In this document: piece after piece, positions 16,374-24,890 of the stretch | Layout: the number at the start of each line of letters is the position of its first letter | Numbering within the stretch: position 1 is the first letter of the stretch | Source: Flavobacterium stagni | GTDB lineage: Bacteria > Bacteroidota > Bacteroidia > Flavobacteriales > Flavobacteriaceae | Reading direction: 5' to 3' | Assembly (NCBI RefSeq): GCF_004122105.1 | Contig: NZ_SBKN01000005.1 | Coordinates: forward strand, 230,043 to 294,042 | Length of the DNA stretch: 64,000 bases | Notes under the pieces: generated by a model | The model's input: only the letters and a program-made list of their open reading frames with translations | Databases searched by the model: none | What the model was told of the DNA's origin: nothing | Program-made: the position numbers and the translations under genes

Positions 16374-18464
16374 TTAATAGAAATCTAAACGATTATCTTC
16401 AATATCAGCAGCGTTTTTCAATGTTGAAATTACGCGTCCTGTGTTTTGAGCCGCTTGTTGTTTTAATTTATTCACGTAGTCATCGTACTTCGCGATTTTA
16501 GGAGCTTTCGTTACTGATTTTGTTTTTACTACAAAAACACCAGAAATTCCTTCAATTGGAGCCGATACTTTGTTTGCAGGAGTTCCAAAAGCGGCACCAA
16601 CCACTTTAGGTTCCATTCCTACATTGGGTAACATCGGACTGTCAACAGAAGCCGCAGCTACATTTTGAACGGTCACTTTATTAGCGGCAGCAATTGATTC
16701 TAATGAACCACCTTTAACTTTAGCTAAGATAATTTGTGCTTTTTTCTCGTTTTTGATAATTCCTTCTACAGATGGACGAGCTTCTTCAACACTAGTCAAT
16801 CCTTTAGGGTTAATCTTTTTCAAACGGGCAATCACGTGACCAACATTTACTACTTCAAAACGTTTGATATCACCAATGTTGGTATCATCTGTATACGCCC
16901 ATTTCACAATTTGACGTTGATTCCCTGCAGCACCTACTGCTTCATCCATAGCTTTAGCACGAGTAGATTCTACTTTCAAGTTTGCCTTTTTAGCTACAGC
17001 AGCAAAATCCTTCCCTGCAGCATCCATTTCAAATTGGGTAGCTTTCGTATACGCTTCGTTAGTTGTCGCTTCTGAAGGTTGGATTTTATGTGCAATCGTC
17101 GCTAAACGAATTGCATCTTGTTTATCAGTAACATTGATAATGTGGTATCCGAATTCTGATTCTACTAAACCAATAGTTCCAACAGGATTGTTGAATACGA
17201 AATCGTTGAAAGGCTTAACCATTTGACCCTGACTAAAATATCCTAAATCACCCCCTTGTTGAGCAGAAGAATCATCAGAGTTGGTTAACGCCAACATCAT
17301 GAATGAACCTGGATTGGCTTTCGCTTGTGCTAACAAACTTTCTGCTTTCGCTTTTGCTTCTTCTTTGGTTCTTTTTTCTTTTTTCTGAACACGGTCAATT
17401 CCTTCCCAGCTGATTAAAATGTGGCTCGCTTTTGCTTTATCATTCGCTTTACGCCCCATCATTTTACTTAAGCAGTAATATTTGTTGTTTACATAAGGAC
17501 CGTAGATTTCTCCATTTGGTAAATTAAACAACGCATCAGCTACTTCAGCAGGCAATTGTTGTTTTGACACATACGTTGTATCATAAGGTAAATCCGAATT
17601 TTCACCCACAAATTCAGCAATGTTAGTTGCATTTTTGAATCCAGGAAGTGTATCGTTTGTACCTGTAGTTTTGTTGTATTCTACTTTCGAATTCAACAAG
17701 GCTACTAATTTTTCTTTTACTTCGTCTTGATCTTTTGTAGACGGTTTATCTTCTACTAACACGAATTCGATTTCACGTGTTTCTTCCGCTTTGAATCGTT
17801 TTTCGTGTTTTTTCATGTACGCCGTAATATCTTCATCCGTAACTTTTACTTCGCTATCTTTTACAGAAGAATACATGATACCTACGTAATCAAAGTTTAC
17901 TTTATCTTGTTCTAAAGCATATTTGAATTTTCCTTCAGCAGTTGTAGTGTACATACCTGCTTTTACAAGAGTATTGTAAATTTGGTACTGACCATTCAAG
18001 ACCATATCTTTTTCACGATCCTCAAACATTTTAGCTTGTTCAGGATTGTTTTTAAAGAAATCTTTAAATTTATTCAAGTCAAATTTCCCGTTTGTTTGGA
18101 ACATTGGAGAGGATCCAATATTAGGATCTTTTTTGAATGCGTCTAATTTGTACGCTTCCCCAACACGGATTCCTGCTTTATCGAATTGATCAACCAAAAG
18201 GGCTTTGTTTACTTCAATTTCCCAAGTTTGATTAACGGCTTGCGTTTGTGTCATCTGACCGCCTTGCCCACTCTTTTCAAGATTGACTACTTTAAGTTTG
18301 AAATCTTCAAATGCAATATCTTTTCCATTTACACTTCCTACATCATGCGACTGACTTTTCAATCCTTTGGTAAATAAATCTTGTACTACAAAGGCTAAAA
18401 GTGCAAAACCGATGATCAGTAAAAGTAACCCTGAACGATTTCTAATTTTCTGTAAAACTGCCAT
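16374..18464 (-). CDS. PpiD/SurA-like peptidyl-prolyl isomerase, membrane anchored
   Basis: 696 residues. A single N-terminal membrane helix (about 13-30, LLLLIIGFALLAFVV) anchors a periplasmic protein with a SurA-N-like chaperone region (about 35-330), a parvulin domain beginning near KAKASHILISWEG and ending GYHIINVTDK, and a second degenerate parvulin-like half. Length and layout match bacterial PpiD. The family helps fold outer membrane and secreted proteins. It is the last gene of an envelope cluster running from coaX, though a 98-base gap without an obvious promoter separates it from the CNNM gene. Confidence 0.9.
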   Translation of the reverse strand: MAVLQKIRNRSGLLLLIIGFALLAFVVQDLFTKGLKSQSHDVGSVNGKDIAFEDFKLKVVNLEKSGQGGQMTQTQAVNQTWEIEVNKALLVDQFDKAGIRVGEAYKLDAFKKDPNIGSSPMFQTNGKFDLNKFKDFFKNNPEQAKMFEDREKDMVLNGQYQIYNTLVKAGMYTTTAEGKFKYALEQDKVNFDYVGIMYSSVKDSEVKVTDEDITAYMKKHEKRFKAEETREIEFVLVEDKPSTKDQDEVKEKLVALLNSKVEYNKTTGTNDTLPGFKNATNIAEFVGENSDLPYDTTYVSKQQLPAEVADALFNLPNGEIYGPYVNNKYYCLSKMMGRKANDKAKASHILISWEGIDRVQKKEKRTKEEAKAKAESLLAQAKANPGSFMMLALTNSDDSSAQQGGDLGYFSQGQMVKPFNDFVFNNPVGTIGLVESEFGYHIINVTDKQDAIRLATIAHKIQPSEATTNEAYTKATQFEMDAAGKDFAAVAKKANLKVESTRAKAMDEAVGAAGNQRQIVKWAYTDDTNIGDIKRFEVVNVGHVIARLKKINPKGLTSVEEARPSVEGIIKNEKKAQIILAKVKGGSLESIAAANKVTVQNVAAASVDSPMLPNVGMEPKVVGAAFGTPANKVSAPIEGISGVFVVKTKSVTKAPKIAKYDDYVNKLKQQAAQNTGRVISTLKNAADIEDNRLDFY

Positions 18465-18562
18465 TTTATTACTATTATTTTTTATTTCAGTCTGCGAAAA
18501 TACAATTATCTATGAAATAATTATCATGATAGAAGTATAATTTACATAAAAAGTTAAAATTT

Positions 18563-19828
18563 TTAATCCCGTTGCAAAACGACAAGTCGAACGACTTCAA
18601 TTTTACGATTGGAAGCGGCTTCAATTTGGAATTGAAACCCGTCAATAGTGAGCACATCGTCTTTCTGCGGAATTTCTTCCGAATGATCAACTAAGAGTCC
18701 GCCCAATGTACTATACGAGTCATTTTCTGGCAGATTCAATTTGTAGGTTTCATTTAAATAGGCCACCTCTAAACGGGCCGAAAAACGAAATTCTCCTTCG
18801 GCTAATTGCTCTTCAATTTCTGTGACATCATTGTCATGCTCGTCTTCAATTTCGCCAAACAATTCTTCAATAATATCTTCCACAGTGATTATCCCAGAAG
18901 TACCGCCATATTCGTCTAAAACAACAGCCACAGACTTCCTTTTTTTGGTCAAAAGATTCAGCACATCTTTAATAAAAATGGTTTCGGGCACAAACTCAAC
19001 TGGAATCATCACCGACTTTATGGTTCGTGGTTTTTTAAACAATTCGAATGAATGCACATAACCAAGAATATCATCCAAGGTGTTTTGATAGACTAGGATT
19101 TTGGAATAACCGGTTTGGACAAATAATTCCCGCAATTCCGTTACTGAATCATAAACATCAACAGCAACCAATTCGGTACGAGGTGTCATAATATCCCGTG
19201 CTTTCACACCCGAAAACTCTAAAGCATTTTGAAAAATTTGGATTTCAGAGTCGACCTCTTCATTTTCATCTTTAGCATTCATTTGTTCGGAAATATAATT
19301 TCCTAGTTCGATTTTACTGAAAAAAGAAGGCACATAATCCCCTTCGGTTTTGAAGAATTTTTTTAGCAAAAAATCGGAAATCCAAATAATAAACGAAGAA
19401 ATAAAATTGAAAAGCGTATAAAATACATAGCTGGGAACGGCAAAGAATTTCATCACGCTATTCGCATAAATTTGAAAAAACACCTTGGGAAGAAACTCAG
19501 AGGTAATCAAAACGATGAAGGTTGACACCACGGATTGAATCAACACATTGGTCAGATCATCAAATTTAAAACCCCAATCGAAGATTTTGTGTGTGATTAA
19601 ATCCCCCATAAAAAACCCATAAACAACCAATGAGACGTTGTTTCCAACGAGCATGGTTGCTATAAACTTTGAAGGTTTTTCAGTGATTTTGGTTAGAATA
19701 CGAGACAAAAACGTGTCTTGTTTTTTCTCAATCTCTAAATAAATTTTGTTTGAGGAAACATAAGCAATCTCCATCCCTGAAAAAAAGGCGCACAATATCA
19801 GGCAGAGGATGATTACGAGTATATTCAT
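18563..19828 (-). CDS. CNNM/CorC-type (hemolysin family) membrane protein with CBS domains
   Basis: 421 residues. The N-terminal DUF21/CNNM membrane domain (about 1-160) contains CAFFSGMEIAYVSSN. A CBS pair follows (DIMTPRTELVAVD about residue 210; then VLDEYGGTSGIITVEDIIEELFGEI), and the C-terminal CorC/HlyC domain runs from about 345. Relatives act in magnesium/cobalt export; GldE of the gliding machinery has the same architecture, but I see no gldD neighbour to support that name. Its start lies one base from the preceding small membrane protein's stop. Confidence 0.9.
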   Translation of the reverse strand: MNILVIILCLILCAFFSGMEIAYVSSNKIYLEIEKKQDTFLSRILTKITEKPSKFIATMLVGNNVSLVVYGFFMGDLITHKIFDWGFKFDDLTNVLIQSVVSTFIVLITSEFLPKVFFQIYANSVMKFFAVPSYVFYTLFNFISSFIIWISDFLLKKFFKTEGDYVPSFFSKIELGNYISEQMNAKDENEEVDSEIQIFQNALEFSGVKARDIMTPRTELVAVDVYDSVTELRELFVQTGYSKILVYQNTLDDILGYVHSFELFKKPRTIKSVMIPVEFVPETIFIKDVLNLLTKKRKSVAVVLDEYGGTSGIITVEDIIEELFGEIEDEHDNDVTEIEEQLAEGEFRFSARLEVAYLNETYKLNLPENDSYSTLGGLLVDHSEEIPQKDDVLTIDGFQFQIEAASNRKIEVVRLVVLQRD

Positions 19829-20026
19829 TTAGGGTTGCGATGAATTTTGTCTGTTTTTAAACTTCTTCCCAAAGTGGTTTCTAAAGAAATATAAAAATAG
19901 TGAAACTAAAGCAATTCCGACACTTATCCATGGCTTAGGATTATCTTGCCAATGGGTAGCGGCATCTACCGCAAAAAATAAAGCGGCAAATAAATAAAGG
20001 TATTTTGTAAAATTAAGATAACCCAT
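19829..20026 (-). CDS. Small membrane protein between lptC and the CNNM gene
   Basis: 65 residues from ATG 20026, with two hydrophobic segments (about 5-20 and 30-48) and a basic C-terminal tail rich in Lys, Arg and Asn. The frame is open further upstream to 20050, but the ATG at 20026 lies directly after the lptC stop (TAA A ATG), the usual spacing in this operon. No family is recognised. It is probably co-expressed with lptC. Confidence 0.7.
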   Translation of the reverse strand: MGYLNFTKYLYLFAALFFAVDAATHWQDNPKPWISVGIALVSLFLYFFRNHFGKKFKNRQNSSQP

Positions 20027-20027
20027 T

Positions 20028-20570
20028 TTATTCTGTTTTGTCCAATTCACCGGATACCCGTTGCGAATTGATAATTTTTAAATCCTTGCTAAAATCAACA
20101 CCTTCACCATAAGATACGCCTTTCGGATCTGAAAATTTATATCTTTTTTCGGTAAAAAACCATTCATTTTTTTGATCAAAATAGAGTTGTTCCGTTTCAA
20201 AAACTTGTCCAGCTGTATTGGTAATTTTGACATTGCCTCGTAAGTCGATTAAATCGGTATCTTTAAAACTTACTCCGTATTTAGCAGTAACATAGGTGGG
20301 CGTTCCTTTTTCATCGTAAAGCGTCACGCGTACCCCTTTGGGAAATTCAGTAAACGGGTATTTTACTGTGGCATAATCCAACATTTTCGGACTTTCCAAA
20401 ATGGATTTTATACGACCCGAATCGGTATACTTGATGGCAATGGAGTCGGCGTCTCCACTGGGATTAAATTCCGAGAAAACGGATTTCTGTACTTCACGAA
20501 AATTGCCTTCACAAGCCAGAAGACTTGTCAAGATAACTCCTAGAAAAAGTAAAGAAACTTTTTTTTGCAT
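20028..20570 (-). CDS. lptC: LPS export protein LptC (lipoprotein form)
   Basis: 180 residues. Signal peptide with lipobox LLAC, lipidated Cys about residue 20. The rest matches the LptC/YrbK beta-jellyroll: YATVKYPFTEFPKGV, TYVTAKYGVSFKDTDLIDLRGNV, FETEQLYFDQKNEWFFTE. LptC sits at the periplasmic side of the inner membrane and passes LPS from LptB2FG to LptA. E. coli LptC is anchored by a helix; a lipoprotein anchor is common in Bacteroidota. It overlaps the upstream gene by one base. Confidence 0.88.
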   Translation of the reverse strand: MQKKVSLLFLGVILTSLLACEGNFREVQKSVFSEFNPSGDADSIAIKYTDSGRIKSILESPKMLDYATVKYPFTEFPKGVRVTLYDEKGTPTYVTAKYGVSFKDTDLIDLRGNVKITNTAGQVFETEQLYFDQKNEWFFTEKRYKFSDPKGVSYGEGVDFSKDLKIINSQRVSGELDKTE

Positions 20571-21817
20571 TACCAGTTCACCGTTTTATTAATCCAACAT
20601 CCGAGTTCGACAGCATTTTTTTTGCCTTTGGCGGATGGGGTTTTCATTTTTGCTTTGTATTCTATTGATTTTTTCTGCGCAGCGGCTGTGTATTTTGTAT
20701 CCACTTTTGCAGCCTCTAACACGGCTTGTGAAGCTAAATAATAGGCGGCATCTGCTTGTTTATCTTTAAGATCACAAAATGAAATCGAAGCTTGGTAAAC
20801 TTCACCCATTAATAAGGGATAATTCGGATTTTTAGGATCCGCCTGCATCGCCTTTTGCAGTAAGTTAGCTGATTTTCCTGGATCGTAACCTAAGAAGATC
20901 ATGGCTAAATTACTAGCACGATCCGCTTTTACATTATTATTTTCTTCGGTATCAACTGATGCTAACAAATACGGCTCAGCGCGTTCCAAAGACTCGTGTT
21001 TGAATTTAGCCATTCCAAATAAAAAAGACGATTGAGCGGTCTCCTTTAATTTATAAGTATGTAAGGCTATGGTTAAAAATGAAGCACTACGGGAGCACTT
21101 TTCATACATCTCATTTGTTAAAGCTAGATACAAATCGAAGTCGTTAACTTTATTTTCAATTACATTTTGAATAGTTTTCTCTAAACTCTCACAGGTAACC
21201 CGCTCTTTAATTTTTGAATGGGTACTTATATATTGTATCAAGTTCTCAAACTCAACTGCCTTAGCCGGAAACAATTTGGCATTTTGAAGTGCTTTAATTT
21301 TTACTTTTAAATACTCTTCTACACTATTGATTGCAACTTTTGAATCGCTGTTATCTAACCCGAGTGCAGTATCGAAATACAATTTCAATGCCATTGGATC
21401 ATCAAACTGCTCTTTACGTTTGAACATCGCTTCTTGTAATAATGCATAAAGTTCTACTCGAGAAAAATCTTTATCTTCAGCTAATAACAAGGCTCTTTTT
21501 GTCGTTGCATTTGTAATTTTCTCAGGAAAAAACTTCTGAAATTTAAAGTAATACTCTAAAAGTTGTTGTTGTTTTTCTTTACGTGTTTCTGCTGTTGCAT
21601 TATCGTATTCATAACGCAGAATTTGTTCCCCTTTTGCATATTCAGCGAAAGTTATATCTGTGCAATTGGCTTCATAATTTTGCCATAATTCCAACAATCC
21701 TTCAGATTTACCATACCTGTAATAGTCCTGAAAATCATCAGGGAGTTTACAATTTTCGTTTTGTCCTTGAACGCTCAAGAAACTAACTAGTAGTAATATT
21801 TGAATATACTTTCTCAT
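20570..21817 (-). CDS. Exported TPR-like repeat protein, function unknown
   Basis: 415 residues with an N-terminal signal peptide (about 1-18, FLSVQGQ). The remainder is largely helical with tetratricopeptide-like character, clearest in PYLLASVDTEENNNVKADRASNLAMIF (read as two adjacent helices) and LLQKAMQADPKNPNYPLLMGEVY. No enzyme motif is visible. It lies between a beta-barrel outer membrane protein gene (17 bases upstream) and lptC (1-base overlap), so a role in envelope assembly is plausible but unproven. Confidence 0.8.
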   Translation of the reverse strand: MRKYIQILLLVSFLSVQGQNENCKLPDDFQDYYRYGKSEGLLELWQNYEANCTDITFAEYAKGEQILRYEYDNATAETRKEKQQQLLEYYFKFQKFFPEKITNATTKRALLLAEDKDFSRVELYALLQEAMFKRKEQFDDPMALKLYFDTALGLDNSDSKVAINSVEEYLKVKIKALQNAKLFPAKAVEFENLIQYISTHSKIKERVTCESLEKTIQNVIENKVNDFDLYLALTNEMYEKCSRSASFLTIALHTYKLKETAQSSFLFGMAKFKHESLERAEPYLLASVDTEENNNVKADRASNLAMIFLGYDPGKSANLLQKAMQADPKNPNYPLLMGEVYQASISFCDLKDKQADAAYYLASQAVLEAAKVDTKYTAAAQKKSIEYKAKMKTPSAKGKKNAVELGCWINKTVNW

Positions 21818-21834
21818 TGATTTACGTATTACGA

Positions 21835-23073
21835 TTAATCAAATTTACGTTTTTGAAACCATTGATCGTTGAAGGACAAGCTGAAACCAACATTTAAATA
21901 ACGCTCCTGTACTAGCCCGTTCGTTTGGGTACCTCTTTTACCGTATTCAAAAACCAAATTCATATTTGAAAATGTACCTCGTAAAGGCAATCCAAGACCA
22001 GCAGTAACGGCTGTATCCATTATGGATTTATCATTAATAATCAGACCTGTGTTTTCATATCGAAATCCAGCTCGATAAACTACTCTTTGAAAATAACTTG
22101 TAAATGATTTATAATTTGGCACAATATAACCTCCGAAACTAAAACGTGTAGCCGTTTCAAATTTTACATTATCAATTTCGTTATATCGATTTCCAAAATT
22201 ACTTGAATTTTGCACCAGTACATTCGCTCCGATCGACCATTGATTTTTTTTACCAAATCCTAGAGCAAAATCAATTTTGGACGGCATTTTTAATTTAGAG
22301 TCTGCTACATTTAAACTTTCTTCTTGAATAACAATTTCTGAAGCCCCTGAACTAATTAACGCTAATGTTCTATCATTTTTAAATCGCAAAGTAGATTCTG
22401 GACTATACATCAAAGCCGTGTAAATAAAATAACTTTTTTTGTATGATTTTTGGTAACGCAAGCCAAAATTATAGTTCACTCCTGTTGCGTTTGAAACATT
22501 GACTTCACGTGTTGCATATTCGACTCCGTCATAAGCATTTATTGCTTTTGTTTCAATTCTTCCAAAATTATATTGAACATCTGCACCAATAGAAAAATTT
22601 GGGGTTAACGAATAAGCTGTTCCAAAAAATACTTTATTAATTCCGCCTGAGCCTGAATATTGTCGAATTAGATTGGAGTTTGTCGTGTTTAAAACATTAT
22701 ATCCTACAGAAGAATAAGGCATCACTCCAAAGGCAAAACCCATTTTCTTGGTTGGAATTACTGCCGCGATATAATCCAAGCTTGTTCGTTGTGCTTTACT
22801 CGCATCGGTATTTGATTCTATTTTACCTGAACCAAATGTTGCTCCAACAGTAAAAGATGTGAGTCGGATTGGAGAATAGTAAGCTGGATTTTGTAAGTTA
22901 ACGTGAATACTATCCGCTTGAGAAGTTATTCCTCCCATGGCGCGATTTTCAATAGTTCCTTTGAACCGAACATCACCAATTCCGTAGAAAGAATAGGGCG
23001 AACTTGTTCCTTGTTGCGCAAAGGCAAATGTAGAAATAAACAAAAGAAATGCGGATGCAATATTTTTAATCAT
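21835..23073 (-). CDS. FadL/PorV-like outer membrane beta-barrel protein
   Basis: 412 residues. Signal peptide (about 1-20, FAFAQQG) then SSPYSFYGIGDVRF and GAFG-like alternating segments through the chain, ending NVGFSLSFNDQWFQKRKF; the aromatic, beta-strand-rich pattern fits an outer membrane barrel. The N-terminal region resembles FadL/PorV-type proteins, but I cannot tell a transport role from a type IX secretion role. ATG 23073 was preferred to an in-frame ATG at 23100 because it gives a clean signal peptide and overlaps the end of coaX by only 8 bases. Confidence 0.78.
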   Translation of the reverse strand: MIKNIASAFLLFISTFAFAQQGTSSPYSFYGIGDVRFKGTIENRAMGGITSQADSIHVNLQNPAYYSPIRLTSFTVGATFGSGKIESNTDASKAQRTSLDYIAAVIPTKKMGFAFGVMPYSSVGYNVLNTTNSNLIRQYSGSGGINKVFFGTAYSLTPNFSIGADVQYNFGRIETKAINAYDGVEYATREVNVSNATGVNYNFGLRYQKSYKKSYFIYTALMYSPESTLRFKNDRTLALISSGASEIVIQEESLNVADSKLKMPSKIDFALGFGKKNQWSIGANVLVQNSSNFGNRYNEIDNVKFETATRFSFGGYIVPNYKSFTSYFQRVVYRAGFRYENTGLIINDKSIMDTAVTAGLGLPLRGTFSNMNLVFEYGKRGTQTNGLVQERYLNVGFSLSFNDQWFQKRKFD

Positions 23074-23797
23074 TCGTTTGATATTGATGTAATAAGACAA
23101 TACTTTCTAATAAGAAATTAGGATTGGCAAATATGGTGTTTTTTAAATGACCAGCCAAAAAATTGGCGTCTCCACCCGTTAAAATTATGATAATGTTCTC
23201 TTTTTCTTCACAATAGTTGTTAATGAATCCCTCCAATTCAAATTGAATTCCATTTATAACACCCGAATGAATCGAATTCTCAGTAGAATTCCCAACTAAC
23301 TTGGGATGCTCTGAAGCTTTCAATAAAGGCAACTTAGCGGTATAGTGATGTAATGCCTCGTAGCGCATTTGAAGGCCCGGACTAATGGCTCCACCACGAT
23401 ACACATCATCAGCGCTGATGTAATCATACGTAACACAAGTGCCCGCATCAATTACTAATCGGTTTTGGGCAGGATAACGCAAAACAGCACCAGCTGCCAA
23501 CACCATTCGGTCCATTCCTAACGTTTCGGGTGTGGCATAGGCATTTAAAAAAGGAAACTTGCCGGTACGCTCAATGGCAAAAACTTCAAAGCGGTTTTTG
23601 AGGTAATCTAACGCTTCAATAGATTGATGGGTCACCGAAACATGCCCAATAGTAGTAATTTGAGGATACGTCAAAAAAATATTTTCCAACTCTTTTTCTA
23701 AATTATCATTGCTAAGCCAATACTTATTTAAAAGAGTAGTTCCCTCAAAAACAGCCGCTTTGATTTGTGTATTCCCAAAATCCAAGATTAATAGCAT
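23066..23797 (-). CDS. coaX: Type III pantothenate kinase
   Basis: 243 residues. MLLILDFGNTQIKAAVFE holds the first phosphate-binding motif of the ASKHA fold; LGMDRMVLAAGA corresponds to the substrate-binding GxDR segment; VIDAGTCVTYDYI and GGAISPGLQMR complete the CoaX signature. The enzyme performs the first committed step of coenzyme A synthesis and, unlike CoaA, is not feedback-inhibited by CoA. ATG 23797 starts directly at the conserved motif; the open frame upstream lies in the promoter region. Confidence 0.95.
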   Translation of the reverse strand: MLLILDFGNTQIKAAVFEGTTLLNKYWLSNDNLEKELENIFLTYPQITTIGHVSVTHQSIEALDYLKNRFEVFAIERTGKFPFLNAYATPETLGMDRMVLAAGAVLRYPAQNRLVIDAGTCVTYDYISADDVYRGGAISPGLQMRYEALHHYTAKLPLLKASEHPKLVGNSTENSIHSGVINGIQFELEGFINNYCEEKENIIIILTGGDANFLAGHLKNTIFANPNFLLESIVLLHQYQTND

Positions 23798-23816
23798 GGT
23801 CAATTCGATTAAGCCA

Positions 23817-23824
23817 CAAAAGTA
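23817..23824 (-). promoter_or_regulatory. TAnnTTTG box upstream of coaX
   Basis: Read on the minus strand the bases are TACTTTTG, an exact -7 match 19 bases before the coaX start codon. No clear TTG is seen at the proper distance. Confidence 0.4.
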
Positions 23825-23850
23825 CAAATAGATTTTTTTTGATTTTTCTT

Positions 23851-23880
23851 TTGGATAAATTAAAAATGGTTCTATATTTG
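23851..23880 (+). promoter_or_regulatory. Promoter of the tRNA-Phe gene
   Basis: TTG at 23851-23853, a 19-base spacer and TATATTTG at 23873-23880: a complete match to TTG-N17-23-TAnnTTTG, 16 bases upstream of the mature tRNA 5' end. Confidence 0.75.
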
Positions 23881-23896
23881 CACCCGCATTAGCAAC

Positions 23897-23969
<73 letters not shown>

Positions 23970-23971
23970 CA

Positions 23972-24002
23972 AAGCCCAAGCATTTAAGTTTGGGCTTTTT
24001 TT
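23972..24002 (+). terminator. Rho-independent terminator after tRNA-Phe
   Basis: AAGCCCAA (23972-23979) pairs with TTGGGCTT (23990-23997) followed by a run of T to 24002. It ends 8 bases before the GIY-YIG start codon, so the nuclease gene would be read only by read-through or from an unseen promoter. Confidence 0.8.
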
Positions 24003-24009
24003 ATTCGCC

Positions 24010-24297
24010 ATGACAACTTTATATATTTTACATTCTAAAAAATTAGATCGCTTTTATGTTGGTGAAACACATCACCTTGACACACGATTAGAACGGCACA
24101 ATGCGCACACTTACTCAAAAAACTTCACAAAAATTGCTGATGACTGGACTGTAGTATTGGCTTTTGAACATCCTTCTCGAACTACAATTCTACGACTCGA
24201 ACGTTTTATTAAAAACATGAAAAGTAAAGCTTTCATTAAAAAAATAATTGACAATCCCTCTTTACTCAATGCTATTATTGACAACAAAGGATTCTAA
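24010..24297 (+). CDS. Small GIY-YIG nuclease-domain protein (UvrC N-terminal/URI type)
   Basis: 95 residues. The domain starts MTTLYILHSKKLDRFYVGETHHLDTRL: the LYI...FYVG pair is the GIY-YIG motif, followed by the conserved Arg in RLERHN, and RLERFIKNMKSKAFI corresponds to the C-terminal Glu-containing helix. Single-domain proteins of this sort are nucleases of unknown role related to YhbQ/UPF0213. The open frame extends upstream through the terminator and tRNA tail, but ATG 24010 begins exactly at the domain. It sits between two copies of the tRNA-Phe 3' end. Confidence 0.85.
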   Translation: MTTLYILHSKKLDRFYVGETHHLDTRLERHNAHTYSKNFTKIADDWTVVLAFEHPSRTTILRLERFIKNMKSKAFIKKIIDNPSLLNAIIDNKGF

Positions 24298-24338
24298 TGT
24301 CCCTGGTTCTCCCGAAGTCTCGGGACTGGAGGTACCAC
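24298..24338 (+). repeat. Altered tRNA-Phe 3'-end copy (second)
   Basis: 41 bases: TGTCCCTGGTTC and CTGGAGGTACCAC match the tRNA 3' end exactly, but the T-loop remnant GATTC between them is replaced by TCCCGAAGTCTCGGGA, a 6-bp inverted repeat. It directly follows the GIY-YIG stop codon. Confidence 0.9.
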
Positions 24339-24370
24339 AAAGCCCAAACATTTAAGTTTGGGCTTTTTTT
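24339..24370 (+). terminator. Terminator hairpin of cassette unit 2
   Basis: AAAGCCCAAA (24339-24348) and TTTGGGCTTT (24357-24366) form a perfect 10-bp stem followed by T residues. It is a copy of the tRNA-Phe terminator with one stem base improved (G to A). Confidence 0.75.
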
Positions 24371-24377
24371 ATTCGCC

Positions 24378-24665
24378 ATGACAACTTTATATATTTTACA
24401 TTCCTAAAAATTAGATCGCTTTTATGTTGGTGAAACACATCACCTTGACACACGATTAGAACGGCACAATGCGCACACTTACTCAAAAAACTTCACAAAA
24501 ATTGCTGATGACTGGACTGTAGTATTGGCTTTTGAACATCCTTCTCGAACTACAATTCTACGACTCGAACGTTTTATTAAAAACATGAAAAGTAAAGCTT
24601 TCATTAAAAAAATAATTGACAATCCCTCTTTACTCAATGCTATTATTGACAACAAAGGATTCTAA
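24378..24665 (+). pseudogene. GIY-YIG nuclease gene, copy 2, inactivated by a nonsense codon
   Basis: A 288-base frame equal in length to the intact copy and identical except near codons 8-9, where TCT AAA of copy 1 reads TCC TAA, creating a stop after eight residues. The rest of the frame, including all nuclease-motif codons, is preserved without shift. No usable ATG lies before the GIY-YIG core, so no functional product is expected. Retained identity shows that the inactivation is recent. Confidence 0.85.
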
Positions 24666-24706
24666 TGTCCCTGGTTCTCCCGAAGTCTCGGGACTGGAGG
24701 TACCAC
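24666..24706 (+). repeat. Altered tRNA-Phe 3'-end copy (third)
   Basis: Identical over 41 bases to the segment at 24298-24338, including the TCCCGA/TCGGGA inverted repeat. It is followed by a different terminator (24713-24749), so it marks the outer boundary of the cassette array. Confidence 0.9.
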
Positions 24707-24712
24707 AAAATA

Positions 24713-24749
24713 AAAACCCTTGAAATCTAAATATTTTCAAGGGTTTTTT
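24713..24749 (+). terminator. Rho-independent terminator at the far end of the array
   Basis: AAAACCCTTGAAA (24713-24725) pairs with TTTCAAGGGTTTT (24735-24747), a 13-bp stem with a T-rich tail. It may be the original tRNA-Phe terminator, displaced by cassette insertion (inference). The remaining bases to 24890 show nothing recognisable. Confidence 0.85.
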
Positions 24750-24890
24750 ATTTACCTGAACTTTGAAACTCTTTTTCCTCATAAAAGCTTCCTAAACACT
24801 TGCTTTTTGTTTTTGCACAATAAAGTATAATAGATATATCACAATTGTTTACAAAATTGTTTAATAATGAATATCTAAATTTACTTTAAA

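Noticed and set aside
18465..18562. Gene or RNA in the gap between PpiD-like and CNNM genes
   Set aside because: 98 AT-rich bases with only short imperfect repeats; no frame, no promoter match and no convincing hairpin.
19829..20050. Longer start for the small membrane protein
   Set aside because: Starting at 20050 would overlap lptC by 23 bases; the ATG at 20026 directly after the lptC stop is more natural.
24298..24706. Additional tRNA genes in the repeat array
   Set aside because: Only the last ~29 bases of the tRNA are copied; there is no D arm, anticodon arm or 5' acceptor strand.
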